The notes under the pieces are model-generated. The model did no database searches and was not told the origin of the DNA. It saw only the letters and a program-made list of their open reading frames with translations. Positions 34,313-46,006 of a stretch of DNA of 64,000 bases are shown here, in pieces. Position 1 is the first letter of the stretch. Every line of letters starts with the position of its first letter. The position numbers and the translations under genes are program-made. Origin of the DNA: JADJPO01 sp963724535 (GTDB lineage: Bacteria; Actinomycetota; Actinomycetes; Actinomycetales; Kineosporiaceae); NCBI GenBank assembly GCA_963724535.1, contig CAVRVD010000011.1:248001-312000 (forward strand). Direction: 5' to 3'.

Positions 34313-35027
34313 GGTCAATCCCCAGGGCGCGGGCGACGGTCCGGGCCACCTGCTCGGGGCGCTCAGCCGGGACGACCGTGACCAGGTCCGACCCGGCCAG
34401 GCGCCGGGACCGGTCGTCCACGCCGACTGCGATGGCGTCGGCGGTCCGTCCGGTGCCGGCCAGGACGACCACCGGACGCCCGGCCGCCAGGCTGTGTTCG
34501 ACATCCTGATAGGTGATCTCGCCGCCGTTGACGACCAGGGTCAACGACGGCGCGCCCGCCGCCAGGGCCGAGGCCACCTGGGACAGCCACGGCGACTCAT
34601 CGCCCCAACGGTCCCCCGGCACCAGGACGACGTGGCTGTGGTTCGGCTCGACGACGGCCCGGTCGTCGTCCCCCCGCCCGGACATCCGCACCGTGCCGCG
34701 GGCCGCCACTCCGACCAGCGGCACGGTGCAGGACACCTCGCGATGGGCCCGGCCGAGGGCGGCCATCGCCCCGTGGTCGGTGCCGCCGTCCACGACGGCA
34801 CTGGGGACGCTGGCCAGCAGCGGCCACAGGTGTTCGGCGGCGAGGCGCTGCAGCGCGGCCAGGTCCGGCTCGGGCATCCCGCCGGCGCCGCCGACGACCA
34901 CAAGCACCGCCCGGCCCGGGCGCAGACCGGCCGCGAGGAGTGCGTCAGGAAGGTCGTCGGCGACGTCCACCGCGAGCGGTCGGGGGCCTGCGGGGCCCGT
35001 GGCCGCGGCCGTCGATCGAACGGTCAT
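34290..35027 (-). CDS. LSDAT/SLOG-like nucleotide-sensor protein
   Basis: A 245-residue Rossmannoid protein. Glycine-rich loops after beta strands are seen at 'RAVLVVVGGAGGMPEPDLAA', 'PSAVVDGGTDHGAMAALGRA' and 'SLTLVVNGGEITYQDVEHSL', followed by 'RPVVVLAGTGRTADAIAVGV'. This pattern fits the LSDAT branch of the SLOG superfamily (lysine decarboxylase/TRPM-like nucleotide binders). There is no membrane segment. It is transcribed convergently to the SLATT gene with a 23-base tail overlap and divergently from the TIR-like/TPR gene. Predicted role: sensing or making a nucleotide signal for the neighbouring effectors (inference). Confidence 0.7.
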   Translation of the reverse strand: MTVRSTAAATGPAGPRPLAVDVADDLPDALLAAGLRPGRAVLVVVGGAGGMPEPDLAALQRLAAEHLWPLLASVPSAVVDGGTDHGAMAALGRAHREVSCTVPLVGVAARGTVRMSGRGDDDRAVVEPNHSHVVLVPGDRWGDESPWLSQVASALAAGAPSLTLVVNGGEITYQDVEHSLAAGRPVVVLAGTGRTADAIAVGVDDRSRRLAGSDLVTVVPAERPEQVARTVARALGIDLRSARQR

Positions 35028-35149
35028 CTGGACCCTTCCGCCGAAGTGTCAGCACGACCACGCTAGGGCACCTGGGGCCCGGGGAGGACCCGGGTGGCCG
35101 TCGGAGCCTCGCTAGCATGACGATGGCGCCTGCAGTCGAGGGGGACGAC

Positions 35150-36508
35150 GTGAACGACGATGGCACGGCAGCGGCCCCGCACCGGGTGCAGCTGTGTTTC
35201 GTGCTGATGCCGTTCGGGGTAAAGAGGGACGCGGCGGGGCGCGAGATCGACTTCGACCGCGTCTACGAGACGGTGATCCGCCCCGCCGTCGAGGCGGCCG
35301 ACCTGGAGTGCATGCGGGCCGACGAGGAACGGCTCGGCGGGATGATCCACACGGCGATGTTCGAACGCCTGCTGCTGTGCCGGTTCGCGGTCGCAGACCT
35401 GACCCTGGCCAACCCCAACGTCTTCTACGAGCTGGGGATCCGGCACGTCGCACGCCGGTTCAGCACCGTGCTGCTGTGCGCCAAGGACACCCGGCTGCCC
35501 TTCGACGCCCGGCCACTGCGGGTGCTCCGCTACGGGCTCGACGACGCCGGGCAGCCCCGATCCGCCACCCAGGACCGGGATGCGGTCCGCGACGCACTCC
35601 AGGCCGCCAGGAGCCACCGGGCCGTGGACAGCCCCCTGTTCCAGCTGGTCACAGCACTTCAGCCGCTGGACCTGAGCGGCCTGGACGCCGAGACGTTCCG
35701 GGACCAGGAGCGGTACCGCGCCGAGCAGCGCCGCCGGGTCCGGCAGGCCCGCTCCGACGGCATCGCCGCGCTGGAGTCCGTCCAGGAGGGCCTGGGTGGC
35801 CCGGCCGACATCGACGAGACCGTGCTGGTCGATCTGCTGCTCGCCTACCGCTCGGCGCGGGGCTTCGGGCAGATGATCAGGCTGGTCGAGGCGATGCCGC
35901 ACGACCTGGCAGGGCTGACCGCGGTGCAGGAGCAGTACGCCTTGGCGCTCAACAGACAGGCCCGCGGCGATGAAGCCGAGCAGATCCTGGAACGTCTGAT
36001 CGCCGAACGGGGCCCGAGCAGCGAGAGCTACGGGTTGCTCGGGCGGATCCACAAGGACCGGTGGGAGGCGGCGCAGGCCCACGGTCCGCCACCTCTGGCC
36101 AAGGCCCTTCTGGACAAGGCGATCACGGCCTATCGGTCGGGTTTCGACGTCGATCCACGCGACTACTACCCCGGTGTCAACGCGGTGGAGCTGATGTACC
36201 TGCGCGACCCCAGCGACCCTGAGCTCGCCGAGCTTCGCACCGTCGTCCGGTTCAGCGCCGAGCTGTCGGCGCGGCGGCGCACCGACTACTGGACGTGCGC
36301 CACACTGCTGGTCCTGGCCGTCCTGGACGGCGATGTCGACACCGGACAGCAGTGGCTGGGCGCAGCGCTCGCCGCCGGTCCGGACGCCATGTCGGCGCAG
36401 AGCACGGCTGACAGCCTGAGCCGGCTGGCCAGGGCCAGGCAACGCCAGGGCGAGCAGGTCGACTGGGTGTGCGAGGCCGAGACGATGCTGCGAACGGTGG
36501 CCGGCTGA
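35150..36508 (+). CDS. TIR/deoxyribosyltransferase-like domain with TRAFs-binding/TPR-like region
   Basis: A 452-residue soluble protein. Residues about 10-140 begin 'QLCFVLMPFGVKRDAAGREI' and contain 'FERLLLCRFAVADLTLANPN' and 'VFYELGIRHVARR', the signature of a TIR/nucleoside-deoxyribosyltransferase-like fold often found in effector or sensor proteins. Residues about 200-450 are helical, with TPR-like pairs ('QEQYALALNRQARGDEAEQI') and 'GFDVDPRDYYPGVNAVELMY', typical of the DUF4071/MAP3K TRAFs-binding family. I choose the GTG at 35150 after GAGGGGG; an in-frame ATG at 35117 is possible. It sits in the same island as the patatin, SLATT and LSDAT genes. Confidence 0.72.
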   Translation: MNDDGTAAAPHRVQLCFVLMPFGVKRDAAGREIDFDRVYETVIRPAVEAADLECMRADEERLGGMIHTAMFERLLLCRFAVADLTLANPNVFYELGIRHVARRFSTVLLCAKDTRLPFDARPLRVLRYGLDDAGQPRSATQDRDAVRDALQAARSHRAVDSPLFQLVTALQPLDLSGLDAETFRDQERYRAEQRRRVRQARSDGIAALESVQEGLGGPADIDETVLVDLLLAYRSARGFGQMIRLVEAMPHDLAGLTAVQEQYALALNRQARGDEAEQILERLIAERGPSSESYGLLGRIHKDRWEAAQAHGPPPLAKALLDKAITAYRSGFDVDPRDYYPGVNAVELMYLRDPSDPELAELRTVVRFSAELSARRRTDYWTCATLLVLAVLDGDVDTGQQWLGAALAAGPDAMSAQSTADSLSRLARARQRQGEQVDWVCEAETMLRTVAG

Positions 36509-36534
36509 GAGCTGGCATCGGCAGGGTCGCCGTC

Positions 36535-40479
<3,945 letters not shown>

Positions 40480-40539
40480 GCGCGGGTGCTCCCAGAGGTG
40501 GTGCCATGGGCGGACTTTCCGGCGCCCAGGCTACCGGTC

Positions 40540-40779
40540 GCGGATCGAGGTCGGCGTCCCCGAGCTCGCGGATCCAGTGGGTCCCCCAAACCCGAGCGCG
40601 CAGCGTCGGCGACATCCGCGGCACCCGCGGCGCAGGTCGTTGAGATGCCGGCTGCCCAGCGCCAACTCGCGTAGAACGAGCATCGTCCAGCGTTCGTCCA
40701 GCAGCTCCATGGCCACCAGATGGCCGCGGACGAGCTGGTCCGGTCTGCCGCCCCGGCGGGACCGTCGCGCTGAGCGCGT
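40540..40779 (-). pseudogene. HxlR-family regulator remnant
   Basis: On the minus strand 'HLVAMELLDERWTMLVLREL' and 'ALGSRHLNDLRRG' match the start of the HxlR winged helix. The expected continuation, 'VPRMSPTL', is present but shifted by one frame, and after it the similarity fades into 'RARVWGTHWIRELGDADLD' before purL begins. So a frameshift plus loss of the C-terminal half leaves a non-functional fragment. No start codon with a ribosome site is evident. Confidence 0.55.
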
Positions 40780-40979
40780 GGACGCCTCAGGGTTTCATCG
40801 GCCAGATGCTGGCCGCCATGCGCCCGTTCTTGCCGACCCCCGACTCACCCGACCGTGCCGCCGCCCTGGATGCCGAGCTGGTCGCCCTCGGCGACCGCGC
40901 CCTGGCCTCGCAAGCCCGCGCCGGGCGCGATGGAATGGGCTGGGAGTACCTGGTGGTCACCGCCCGAGTACGGGGCTGA
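40753..40979 (+). pseudogene. C-terminal fragment of a SAM-dependent methyltransferase
   Basis: The plus-strand frame reads 'RPGGTVALSAWTPQGFIGQM' and later 'MGWEYLVVTARVRG' before a stop at 40977-40979. This is the typical 'LxPGGxxxLxxWxP' strand and C-terminal strand of class I SAM methyltransferases. The Rossmann core with the SAM-binding GxG motif is missing, so only the last about 75 residues remain. It overlaps the opposite-strand HxlR remnant, implying a deletion that joined two broken genes. Confidence 0.5.
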
Positions 40980-41009
40980 CCGATCACACCGACCGGATTC
41001 CTGCCCTAA

Positions 41010-41120
41010 GTGACACATCGTGACAGGAGTGAGCCACGGGGCGCGACGGGACGTTGACATTGCTAACTGACACATCACGCAAGGGCTGCCGATGACCCGG
41101 CTTCAGTGACACACTGTGCA
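41010..41120. promoter_or_regulatory. Three GTGACACA-type repeats upstream of the XRE gene
   Basis: TGACACATCGTGACA begins at 41011, TGACACATCACG at 41068 and TGACACACTGTGCA at 41107, all upstream of the XRE start at 41134. Further GTGACAC copies occur in inverted orientation at 42098-42104 and in direct orientation at 42606-42612. Repetition before a helix-turn-helix gene suggests an autoregulatory operator array. Confidence 0.45.
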
Positions 41121-41133
41121 CCGGAGGTAGCGG

Positions 41134-41991
41134 ATGACCGAGCAGACCAGCAGCGCCACTGCGCGCCGCATGATGCTCGGCGCTCGACTTCGCCGACTGC
41201 GCGAGGAGCGGGGCATCTCCCGCGCCGACGCCGGCTACACCATCCGTGCCTCGGAGTCGAAGATGAGCCGGCTGGAGCTCGGCAAGGTCTCGTTCAAGGA
41301 ACGCGACGTCGCCGACCTGCTCGTCTTCTACGGGGTCACCGACCCGGCGGACCGGGAGGCCGTGCTCACCCTGGTCCGGGAGGCCAACCGCCCGGGCTGG
41401 TGGCGCTCCTACGAGGACGTGCTGCCGGACTGGTTCCAGGACTACATCGGCCTGGAGCAGGCCGCTCTGCGGATCCGCACCTACGAGACCCACTTCGTGC
41501 CCGGCCTGATGCAGACCGACGACTACAGCCGCGCGGTGATCTGCTCGGCGCTGCCCACCCCCACACGGGAGGACGTGGACCGCGCCGTGGCGCTGCGCTC
41601 GACCCGCAAGCAGCTGCTCAGCCGGGACAACGCCCCGCAGATCTGGGCTGTCGTCGAGGAGGCCGCCCTGCGCCGGCCGGTCGGTGCCGAGCACGTGCGC
41701 AGAGCCCAGCTGGAGCACCTGGTCAAGCTCGGCGAGCAGCCGCACATCACCATCCAGGTGCTGCCGATCACCCGGCACGTGCACGCGGCCGCCGGCGGCG
41801 CGTTCACCATGCTGCGCTTCGGCGAGTCAGAGCTGCCCGACATCGTTTACGTCGAATACCTGCTCAGCGCCCTCTACCTCGACCGTCGCGACCATGTCAG
41901 CCGGTATGCCGAGGTGATGGACCGGCTCTGTGTCGAGAGCCTGACCCCCACCGAGACCTCGACCTTCATCAAAGGCCTGCTGACGGAGTAG
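41134..41991 (+). CDS. XRE-family regulator with DUF5753 domain
   Basis: A 285-residue protein of the actinobacterial WhiJ-like class. The N-terminal XRE helix-turn-helix spans about residues 16-70 ('LRRLREERGISRADAGYTIR', 'SKMSRLELGKVSFKERDV'). The DUF5753 domain follows from about residue 95: 'YIGLEQAALRIRTYETHFVP', 'GLMQTDDYSRAVI', 'QVLPITRHVHAAAGGAFTML'. These regulators are usually paired with a small DUF397 protein, which is the next gene. GGAGGT precedes the ATG. Upstream repeats suggest autoregulation. Confidence 0.92.
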   Translation: MTEQTSSATARRMMLGARLRRLREERGISRADAGYTIRASESKMSRLELGKVSFKERDVADLLVFYGVTDPADREAVLTLVREANRPGWWRSYEDVLPDWFQDYIGLEQAALRIRTYETHFVPGLMQTDDYSRAVICSALPTPTREDVDRAVALRSTRKQLLSRDNAPQIWAVVEEAALRRPVGAEHVRRAQLEHLVKLGEQPHITIQVLPITRHVHAAAGGAFTMLRFGESELPDIVYVEYLLSALYLDRRDHVSRYAEVMDRLCVESLTPTETSTFIKGLLTE

Positions 41992-42138
41992 GGCAGCCCG
42001 GGGCTCGACCGTTGCCCTGAGTAACTGTTAAGGCTGGCCTGAACTTCTCTTGACAGCACGCGCGGCGCGGCGTACCCCCTCTCACTTGCATCACACCGTG
42101 TCACAGGTCTATGGTCACGAAAACGCAGATGCACGTTT

Positions 42139-42154
42139 AGATGCATATGCATCT
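42139..42154. promoter_or_regulatory. 16-bp perfect palindrome upstream of the DUF397 gene
   Basis: AGATGCATATGCATCT is perfectly palindromic and lies 41 bases before the DUF397 start. A near-identical copy (GATGCATATGCATC) lies downstream at 42701-42714. It looks like a dimeric repressor site; the binding protein is not known. Confidence 0.5.
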
Positions 42155-42194
42155 GCAGGCCCTCTCAGACGTGACTTCGGGAAGGATCGGCCAG

Positions 42195-42446
42195 ATGTTC
42201 GCGATCTCGAACGGAATGCCAGGGCGTCACTTGAGTGACCTCGCCTGGACCAAGAGCCGCCGCAGCGGCCCCACCGGCAACTGCGTCGAAATGGCGCAGA
42301 TGGCCCGCGGTGGGGGCGTTGCGGTGCGGAACTCGCGTTTCCCCGACGGCCCGGTGCTCGTGTACACCGACGCCGAGATCGAAGCCCTGATCCTCGGGGT
42401 CAAGGACGGCGACTTCGACCATCTGCTGGCGCGGCCGTCCGACTGA
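42195..42446 (+). CDS. DUF397 protein
   Basis: An 83-residue DUF397 protein: 'HLSDLAWTKSRRSGPTGNCV', 'EMAQMARGGGVAVRNSRFP' and 'PVLVYTDAEIEALILGVKDG', ending shortly after. DUF397 partners with XRE-DUF5753 regulators in actinobacteria; some pairs behave as regulator/antagonist modules and have been compared with toxin-antitoxin pairs, but the mechanism is unsettled. GAAGGA precedes the ATG at 42195. An upstream in-frame ATG at 42141 lies inside the palindrome and is less likely. Confidence 0.88.
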   Translation: MFAISNGMPGRHLSDLAWTKSRRSGPTGNCVEMAQMARGGGVAVRNSRFPDGPVLVYTDAEIEALILGVKDGDFDHLLARPSD

Positions 42447-42476
42447 ACGGGACGACGACGCGTCCCCCCTCAACGG

Positions 42477-42516
42477 CGCGCGGGCACGGGAGACCAGATC
42501 CCCGAGCCCGCGCGCT
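42477..42516 (+). terminator. Hairpin downstream of the DUF397 gene
   Basis: GCGCGCGGGC at 42477-42486 pairs with GCCCGCGCGC at 42507-42516 around a 20-base loop, 30 bases after the DUF397 stop. A likely intrinsic-type terminator without T-tract. Confidence 0.55.
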
Positions 42517-42700
42517 ATCAACTGTGTGGCCGCAAACTCTTGCGTCCCCCGGGCCCGTCCATCCCAACCGGGGCGACCAGCCCCCAGCCAGCGCCCGGCA
42601 GGGACGTGACACGATGTGACCACGAAGCGCACCAGCGGACTGGACGGTGAACAGCTCAGCCCTCGGCGTCGAGTGACCAGCGGGGGCGGGTTCATGACCG

Positions 42701-42714
42701 GATGCATATGCATC
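42701..42714. promoter_or_regulatory. Second copy of the GATGCATATGCATC palindrome
   Basis: A 14-bp perfect palindrome identical to the core of the one at 42139-42154, 560 bases downstream, on the far side of the DUF397 gene. Two matched sites could support looping or mark the borders of a regulated unit. Confidence 0.45.
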
Positions 42715-42787
42715 TAGCGAGCGCCAAAGGCGCTGGTAGGGGTTCATTTAGATCTGAATCGGCGCCCGACGGCGGGCCCAAACTGGC

Positions 42788-42812
42788 GCACCGGCGCCAT
42801 TGGCGCCGGTGC
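42788..42812. terminator. GC-rich hairpin, 11-bp stem
   Basis: GCACCGGCGCC pairs perfectly with GGCGCCGGTGC around a 3-base ATT loop. It could serve as a terminator in either direction; neither flanking gene is close. Confidence 0.45.
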
Positions 42813-43130
42813 GGGCCCAACATTGCCACACTCGTCCTGCTCAGACAAGTTTGTCACTCTGTGTGATCTTGAGCCGAGGTCGGCGCACGGGACTACGGCT
42901 TTCGGGCTATCGCCGCGGCGTCGAAACCCGACCCCGGGCCGAGCGATGCGGGCGGGCCGCCACGGGCTGCGCAGTGGCCACGGTCGTCGTGGCGACCCCG
43001 CCTGGGAAGAGCCAGCGTGCAGCGACCCAGGGTCGGGCGGTCGACCGGTGCGGCGCTCGGTGGTATGCGAGGATCGACAGAGCGTGAACGGTTGTCGGAA
43101 TCTCGCCCGACCACACCCAGGGAGGGACGG

Positions 43131-43625
43131 ATGACTGATCTGTCGTCTCGATCCGCTCCCCCGGTGCGCCATCGCGCTCGGACGTCGGTGCATCGCTGCG
43201 GGGGCTGGCTGCTGCGGGCAGCCGCTCTGTCCCTGATCACGACCGCCTGCAGCGGCCACGAGACCGATGTCAGCGAGGTGACCGAGATCCGCGGCGACGT
43301 CACCTTCACAGACGTCGCCGAGCCAGTGCACGGCGCCACCCTCGTCGTTCGGCTCGAGAACATCCAGGCCGCCCCATCCCGAACCGTGACGACCCAGACC
43401 CACACGGGGGTCAGCGTCGAGTCGGGCACGGAAGCAGTCGCCTACGCACTGCGGGCCCGCGACCTCGACTACAACGGTCGGTACCAGGTCATCGCCCACC
43501 TGGACGTCGATGGCGACCAGAAGGTGTCCGCCGGGGACTTCACCTCCTCGGCCAGCTACCCCGTAGACCCAACAGCCGCCGCGCCGCAGCAGGTGAACGT
43601 CCAGCTCAGCCCGGTGCAGTCCTGA
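43131..43625 (+). CDS. YbaY-like lipoprotein
   Basis: A 164-residue exported lipoprotein. The signal peptide has basic residues, a hydrophobic stretch 'GWLLRAAALSLITTACSG' and a lipobox-like 'TTAC' with the acceptor Cys at about residue 42. The mature domain, 'IRGDVTFTDVAEPVHGATLV' to 'YQVIAHLDVDGDQKVSAGDF', resembles the YbaY/pilotin beta-sandwich domain. GGGAGGGACGG precedes the ATG at 43131. Function in actinobacteria is unknown. Confidence 0.75.
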   Translation: MTDLSSRSAPPVRHRARTSVHRCGGWLLRAAALSLITTACSGHETDVSEVTEIRGDVTFTDVAEPVHGATLVVRLENIQAAPSRTVTTQTHTGVSVESGTEAVAYALRARDLDYNGRYQVIAHLDVDGDQKVSAGDFTSSASYPVDPTAAAPQQVNVQLSPVQS

Positions 43626-43675
43626 TGCAGATCGCCTCGATGCGTGGCGGCGGCCAAGCCTGCCACGATGGTCCG

Positions 43676-44362
43676 ATGCCCGACCAGATCACCCTGCACG
43701 ACGCCCTGCACCGGGCGCGCGACCTGGCGGCGTCGCCGGTACGCCGGGTGCTCGGCCTGACCGGGCCCCCAGGGGCGGGCAAGTCGACGCTGGCCGCCGC
43801 TCTCCTGGCCGACCTCGCCGAGGCGCTGGGGCCCCATGCCTGCGTCGTGGTACCGATGGACGGCTACCACCTCGCCCAGGCCGAGCTGGTCCGCCTCGGC
43901 CGGGCCGCCCGCAAGGGCGCGCCGGACACGTTCGACGCCGCCGGGTTCGTGGCCCTGCTGGAACGGGTCCGGGACCAGGGCGACCGAGCCGACGCCGCGG
44001 GCGGCGTCGACCCCGGGACCACCCGCACCGAGATCGTCTACGCCCCGGCCTTCCGCCGCGAGATCGAGGAGCCGATCGCCGGCGCCATCCCAGTGCACCC
44101 GGACATCCGGCTGGTGGTGGTGGAAGGCAACTACCTGCTACTGGACGAAGGGCCATGGGCCCGGGTGCGGCCGCTGCTCGACGCATGCTGGTACGTCGAC
44201 CAGGACGACGGGGTGCGGCAGCAGCGGCTCATCGACCGGCACGTGGCCCACGGCCGCAGCCCTCGGGCGGCGCGCGAGTGGGTGCTGCGCAGCGACGAGG
44301 CGAACGCCGACGCCATCGCGGCGACCAGGCACCGGTCGGACCTGCTGGTGATTCTGGACTGA
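43676..44362 (+). CDS. P-loop nucleoside/nucleotide kinase-like protein
   Basis: A 228-residue kinase of the uridine kinase/pantothenate kinase-like P-loop family. It has Walker A 'GLTGPPGAGKSTLAAALLAD', 'VVPMDGYHLAQAELVRLG', 'RKGAPDTFDAAGFVALLERV' and the substrate strand 'LVVVEGNYLLLDEGPWARVR'. Proteins of this type are often annotated as nucleoside/nucleotide kinase family or as fructose-transport-linked. The ATG at 43676 is preferred; an ATG at 43625 directly after the lipoprotein stop would add 17 residues with no family similarity. Confidence 0.82.
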   Translation: MPDQITLHDALHRARDLAASPVRRVLGLTGPPGAGKSTLAAALLADLAEALGPHACVVVPMDGYHLAQAELVRLGRAARKGAPDTFDAAGFVALLERVRDQGDRADAAGGVDPGTTRTEIVYAPAFRREIEEPIAGAIPVHPDIRLVVVEGNYLLLDEGPWARVRPLLDACWYVDQDDGVRQQRLIDRHVAHGRSPRAAREWVLRSDEANADAIAATRHRSDLLVILD

Positions 44363-44621
44363 CGGTCGCAGGTCATCGCACCTGCTGGCGGCGCAGGACA
44401 GCGTCCCGCCCAGCAGCCGTTGCCGGTTGCGGGCCACCCAGCGATCGCTGATCGCCACCACGAGGCGCAGCGGCGGGATGTCCAACGTTCTTGCCGCCCA
44501 ACGGATACGACGGTTCGAGCTGGTGGCCAGTCGGCAGGAGGGGCCCGACGGGAGCTTCGGTCGACCCAACGTCGGGCCCAGCGTGCGTGGGCCGTCTGGC
44601 GCGAGGCGAGGGAGGGACCGC

Positions 44622-44873
44622 TCAGGCGACCAGCCGCTGCCGGGCGAGGATGTTGCGCATCTGCCGGGTCTGCGGGGTCTCGTCGTAGCGATCCAGGAGC
44701 GCGTAGAGGTCGTCGATCTGCCTCGGCGTGGTGTACGAGGCCAGGTCACGCTCCAGCTTGCGGGTGGCCAGGCGCGCGGCCCGGCGCTCACGGAACCCGT
44801 CACCGAGATGGGCGAAGAAACCGTGGTTGTCGTGGGTCTGAGTGGTGCCGGTGGCGGTCAGGTTCTTGTTCAC
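44622..44873 (-). CDS. Small hypothetical protein
   Basis: An 83-residue basic, helical protein ('RERRAARLATRKLERDLASY', 'TPRQIDDLYALLDRYDETPQ', 'TRQMRNILARQRL'). Similar short proteins with a 'hydrophobic-Asp-Arg-Tyr-Asp' middle and 'RNILARQ' end occur in actinobacteria near LysR regulators, as far as I recall. It is divergent from a LysR gene, the usual layout for a LysR target. Function unknown. Confidence 0.65.
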   Translation of the reverse strand: MNKNLTATGTTQTHDNHGFFAHLGDGFRERRAARLATRKLERDLASYTTPRQIDDLYALLDRYDETPQTRQMRNILARQRLVA

Positions 44874-44957
44874 GACTCCATTGTGTCTCCGGGCCTTCTA
44901 TGCGTCCAATGAGTCACTGGCATTGAATACATGCTTACTCATCATGATTGGAGAGAG

Positions 44958-45869
44958 ATGGACACGGACGCGTTGCGCTGGTTCCAGCAGGTCGCCGACG
45001 GGGTAACGGTGACCGAGGTGGGCGAGTTGTTCCAGGTCACCCAGTCCGGGGTCTCCCGAGGGCTGGCCCGCCTGGAGGCCGAGGTGGGCACCCCGCTGCT
45101 GCGCCGGTCGGGTCGGGTGCTGCGGATGACCCATGCCGGTGCGGTGTTCAAGCGCCACGTCGACGCACTGCTGCACGAGCTGGACGACGGGCTGGCCGCG
45201 GTCGAGGAGCTGCTGGACCCGGAGCGGGGCAGCGTGACGCTCGCCTACCAGCTCTCCCTCGGCACCTGGCTGGTGCCACACCTGGTCGAGGGGTTCCGCC
45301 GACGGCGGCCCGCCGCCCGGTTCGTTCTGGAGCAGGCGCGCAACGGGCTGGTCTCCTCGTTGCTCGGCGGTGGGCGGGTCGATCTGGAGATCACGACGAT
45401 GCGGTCCACCGAGCCGACCGTCGCCTGGCACCGGTTGACCACCGAACCGCTGTGCGTGGCGGTGCCTGTCGGCCACCGGATCGCCGATGCCGTTGAGGTC
45501 TGGTTGCACGAGGTGGCCCGGGAGCCGTTCGTCACCCTGCGAGCCACGTCCCTGCTGCGCCGGCACAGCACCGAGCTGTGCGAGCAGGCCGGCTTCCGGC
45601 CGACGGTGGCCTTCGAGGGCGACGACCTGCCGACGGTGCGGGCCTTCGTCTCCGCCGGGCTAGGCGTGGCCATCGTCCCGGCGGCCCGGATGGGCACTGC
45701 GGAGGCCGCGGGCACAGTGCTGCGGCATATACCGATCGCGGACCCGGGCGCCACCCGGGAGATCGGCCTGGCCCACTCGACACGACGACGACTGCTGCCC
45801 GCCGCCGAGGACTTCCGCAGCTACGTCCTGGGCCGGGCAAACACCGCCGACCTGCCACAGATCGCATGA
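44958..45869 (+). CDS. LysR-family transcriptional regulator
   Basis: A 303-residue LysR regulator. The winged helix-turn-helix occupies residues about 1-60 ('DALRWFQQVADGVTVTEVGE', 'QSGVSRGLARLEAEVGTPLL') and the periplasmic-binding-like effector domain the rest ('GSVTLAYQLSLGTWLVPHLV', 'FVSAGLGVAIVPAARMG'). GGAGAG precedes the ATG at 44958; an earlier in-frame ATG at 44931 lies in the probable operator. The 84-base gap to the divergent small gene contains an ATGAGT/ACTCAT inverted repeat, a likely binding region. Confidence 0.88.
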   Translation: MDTDALRWFQQVADGVTVTEVGELFQVTQSGVSRGLARLEAEVGTPLLRRSGRVLRMTHAGAVFKRHVDALLHELDDGLAAVEELLDPERGSVTLAYQLSLGTWLVPHLVEGFRRRRPAARFVLEQARNGLVSSLLGGGRVDLEITTMRSTEPTVAWHRLTTEPLCVAVPVGHRIADAVEVWLHEVAREPFVTLRATSLLRRHSTELCEQAGFRPTVAFEGDDLPTVRAFVSAGLGVAIVPAARMGTAEAAGTVLRHIPIADPGATREIGLAHSTRRRLLPAAEDFRSYVLGRANTADLPQIA

Positions 45870-46006
45870 CGGGACGTCGTCGCGGCTGCCGGCACGAGCT
45901 CGGCGCAGGCGCGCCGTCAGGACGGGACGACGATGCCGCCCCGGCCCGTAAGGGGCGGAGCGGCATCGGGAACAGCTGGGGCGTCCTGGCCGGCGCGCCC
46001 CATGTC

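Larger units (their letters stand above)
42517..43130. other. Non-coding region with palindrome and hairpins
   Basis: No gene is supported in this 614-base stretch. It contains a GTGACAC copy at 42606, a second GATGCATATGCATC palindrome at 42701, a small hairpin at 42720-42734 (AGCGCC/GGCGCT) and a strong one at 42788-42812. The run near 42840-42870 is lower in GC and could be a promoter for the downstream lipoprotein gene. Confidence 0.5.

Noticed and set aside
41134..42446. Classical toxin-antitoxin module
   Set aside because: The XRE-DUF5753/DUF397 pair is usually a regulatory module; no toxin fold is visible in DUF397, so I kept the regulator call.
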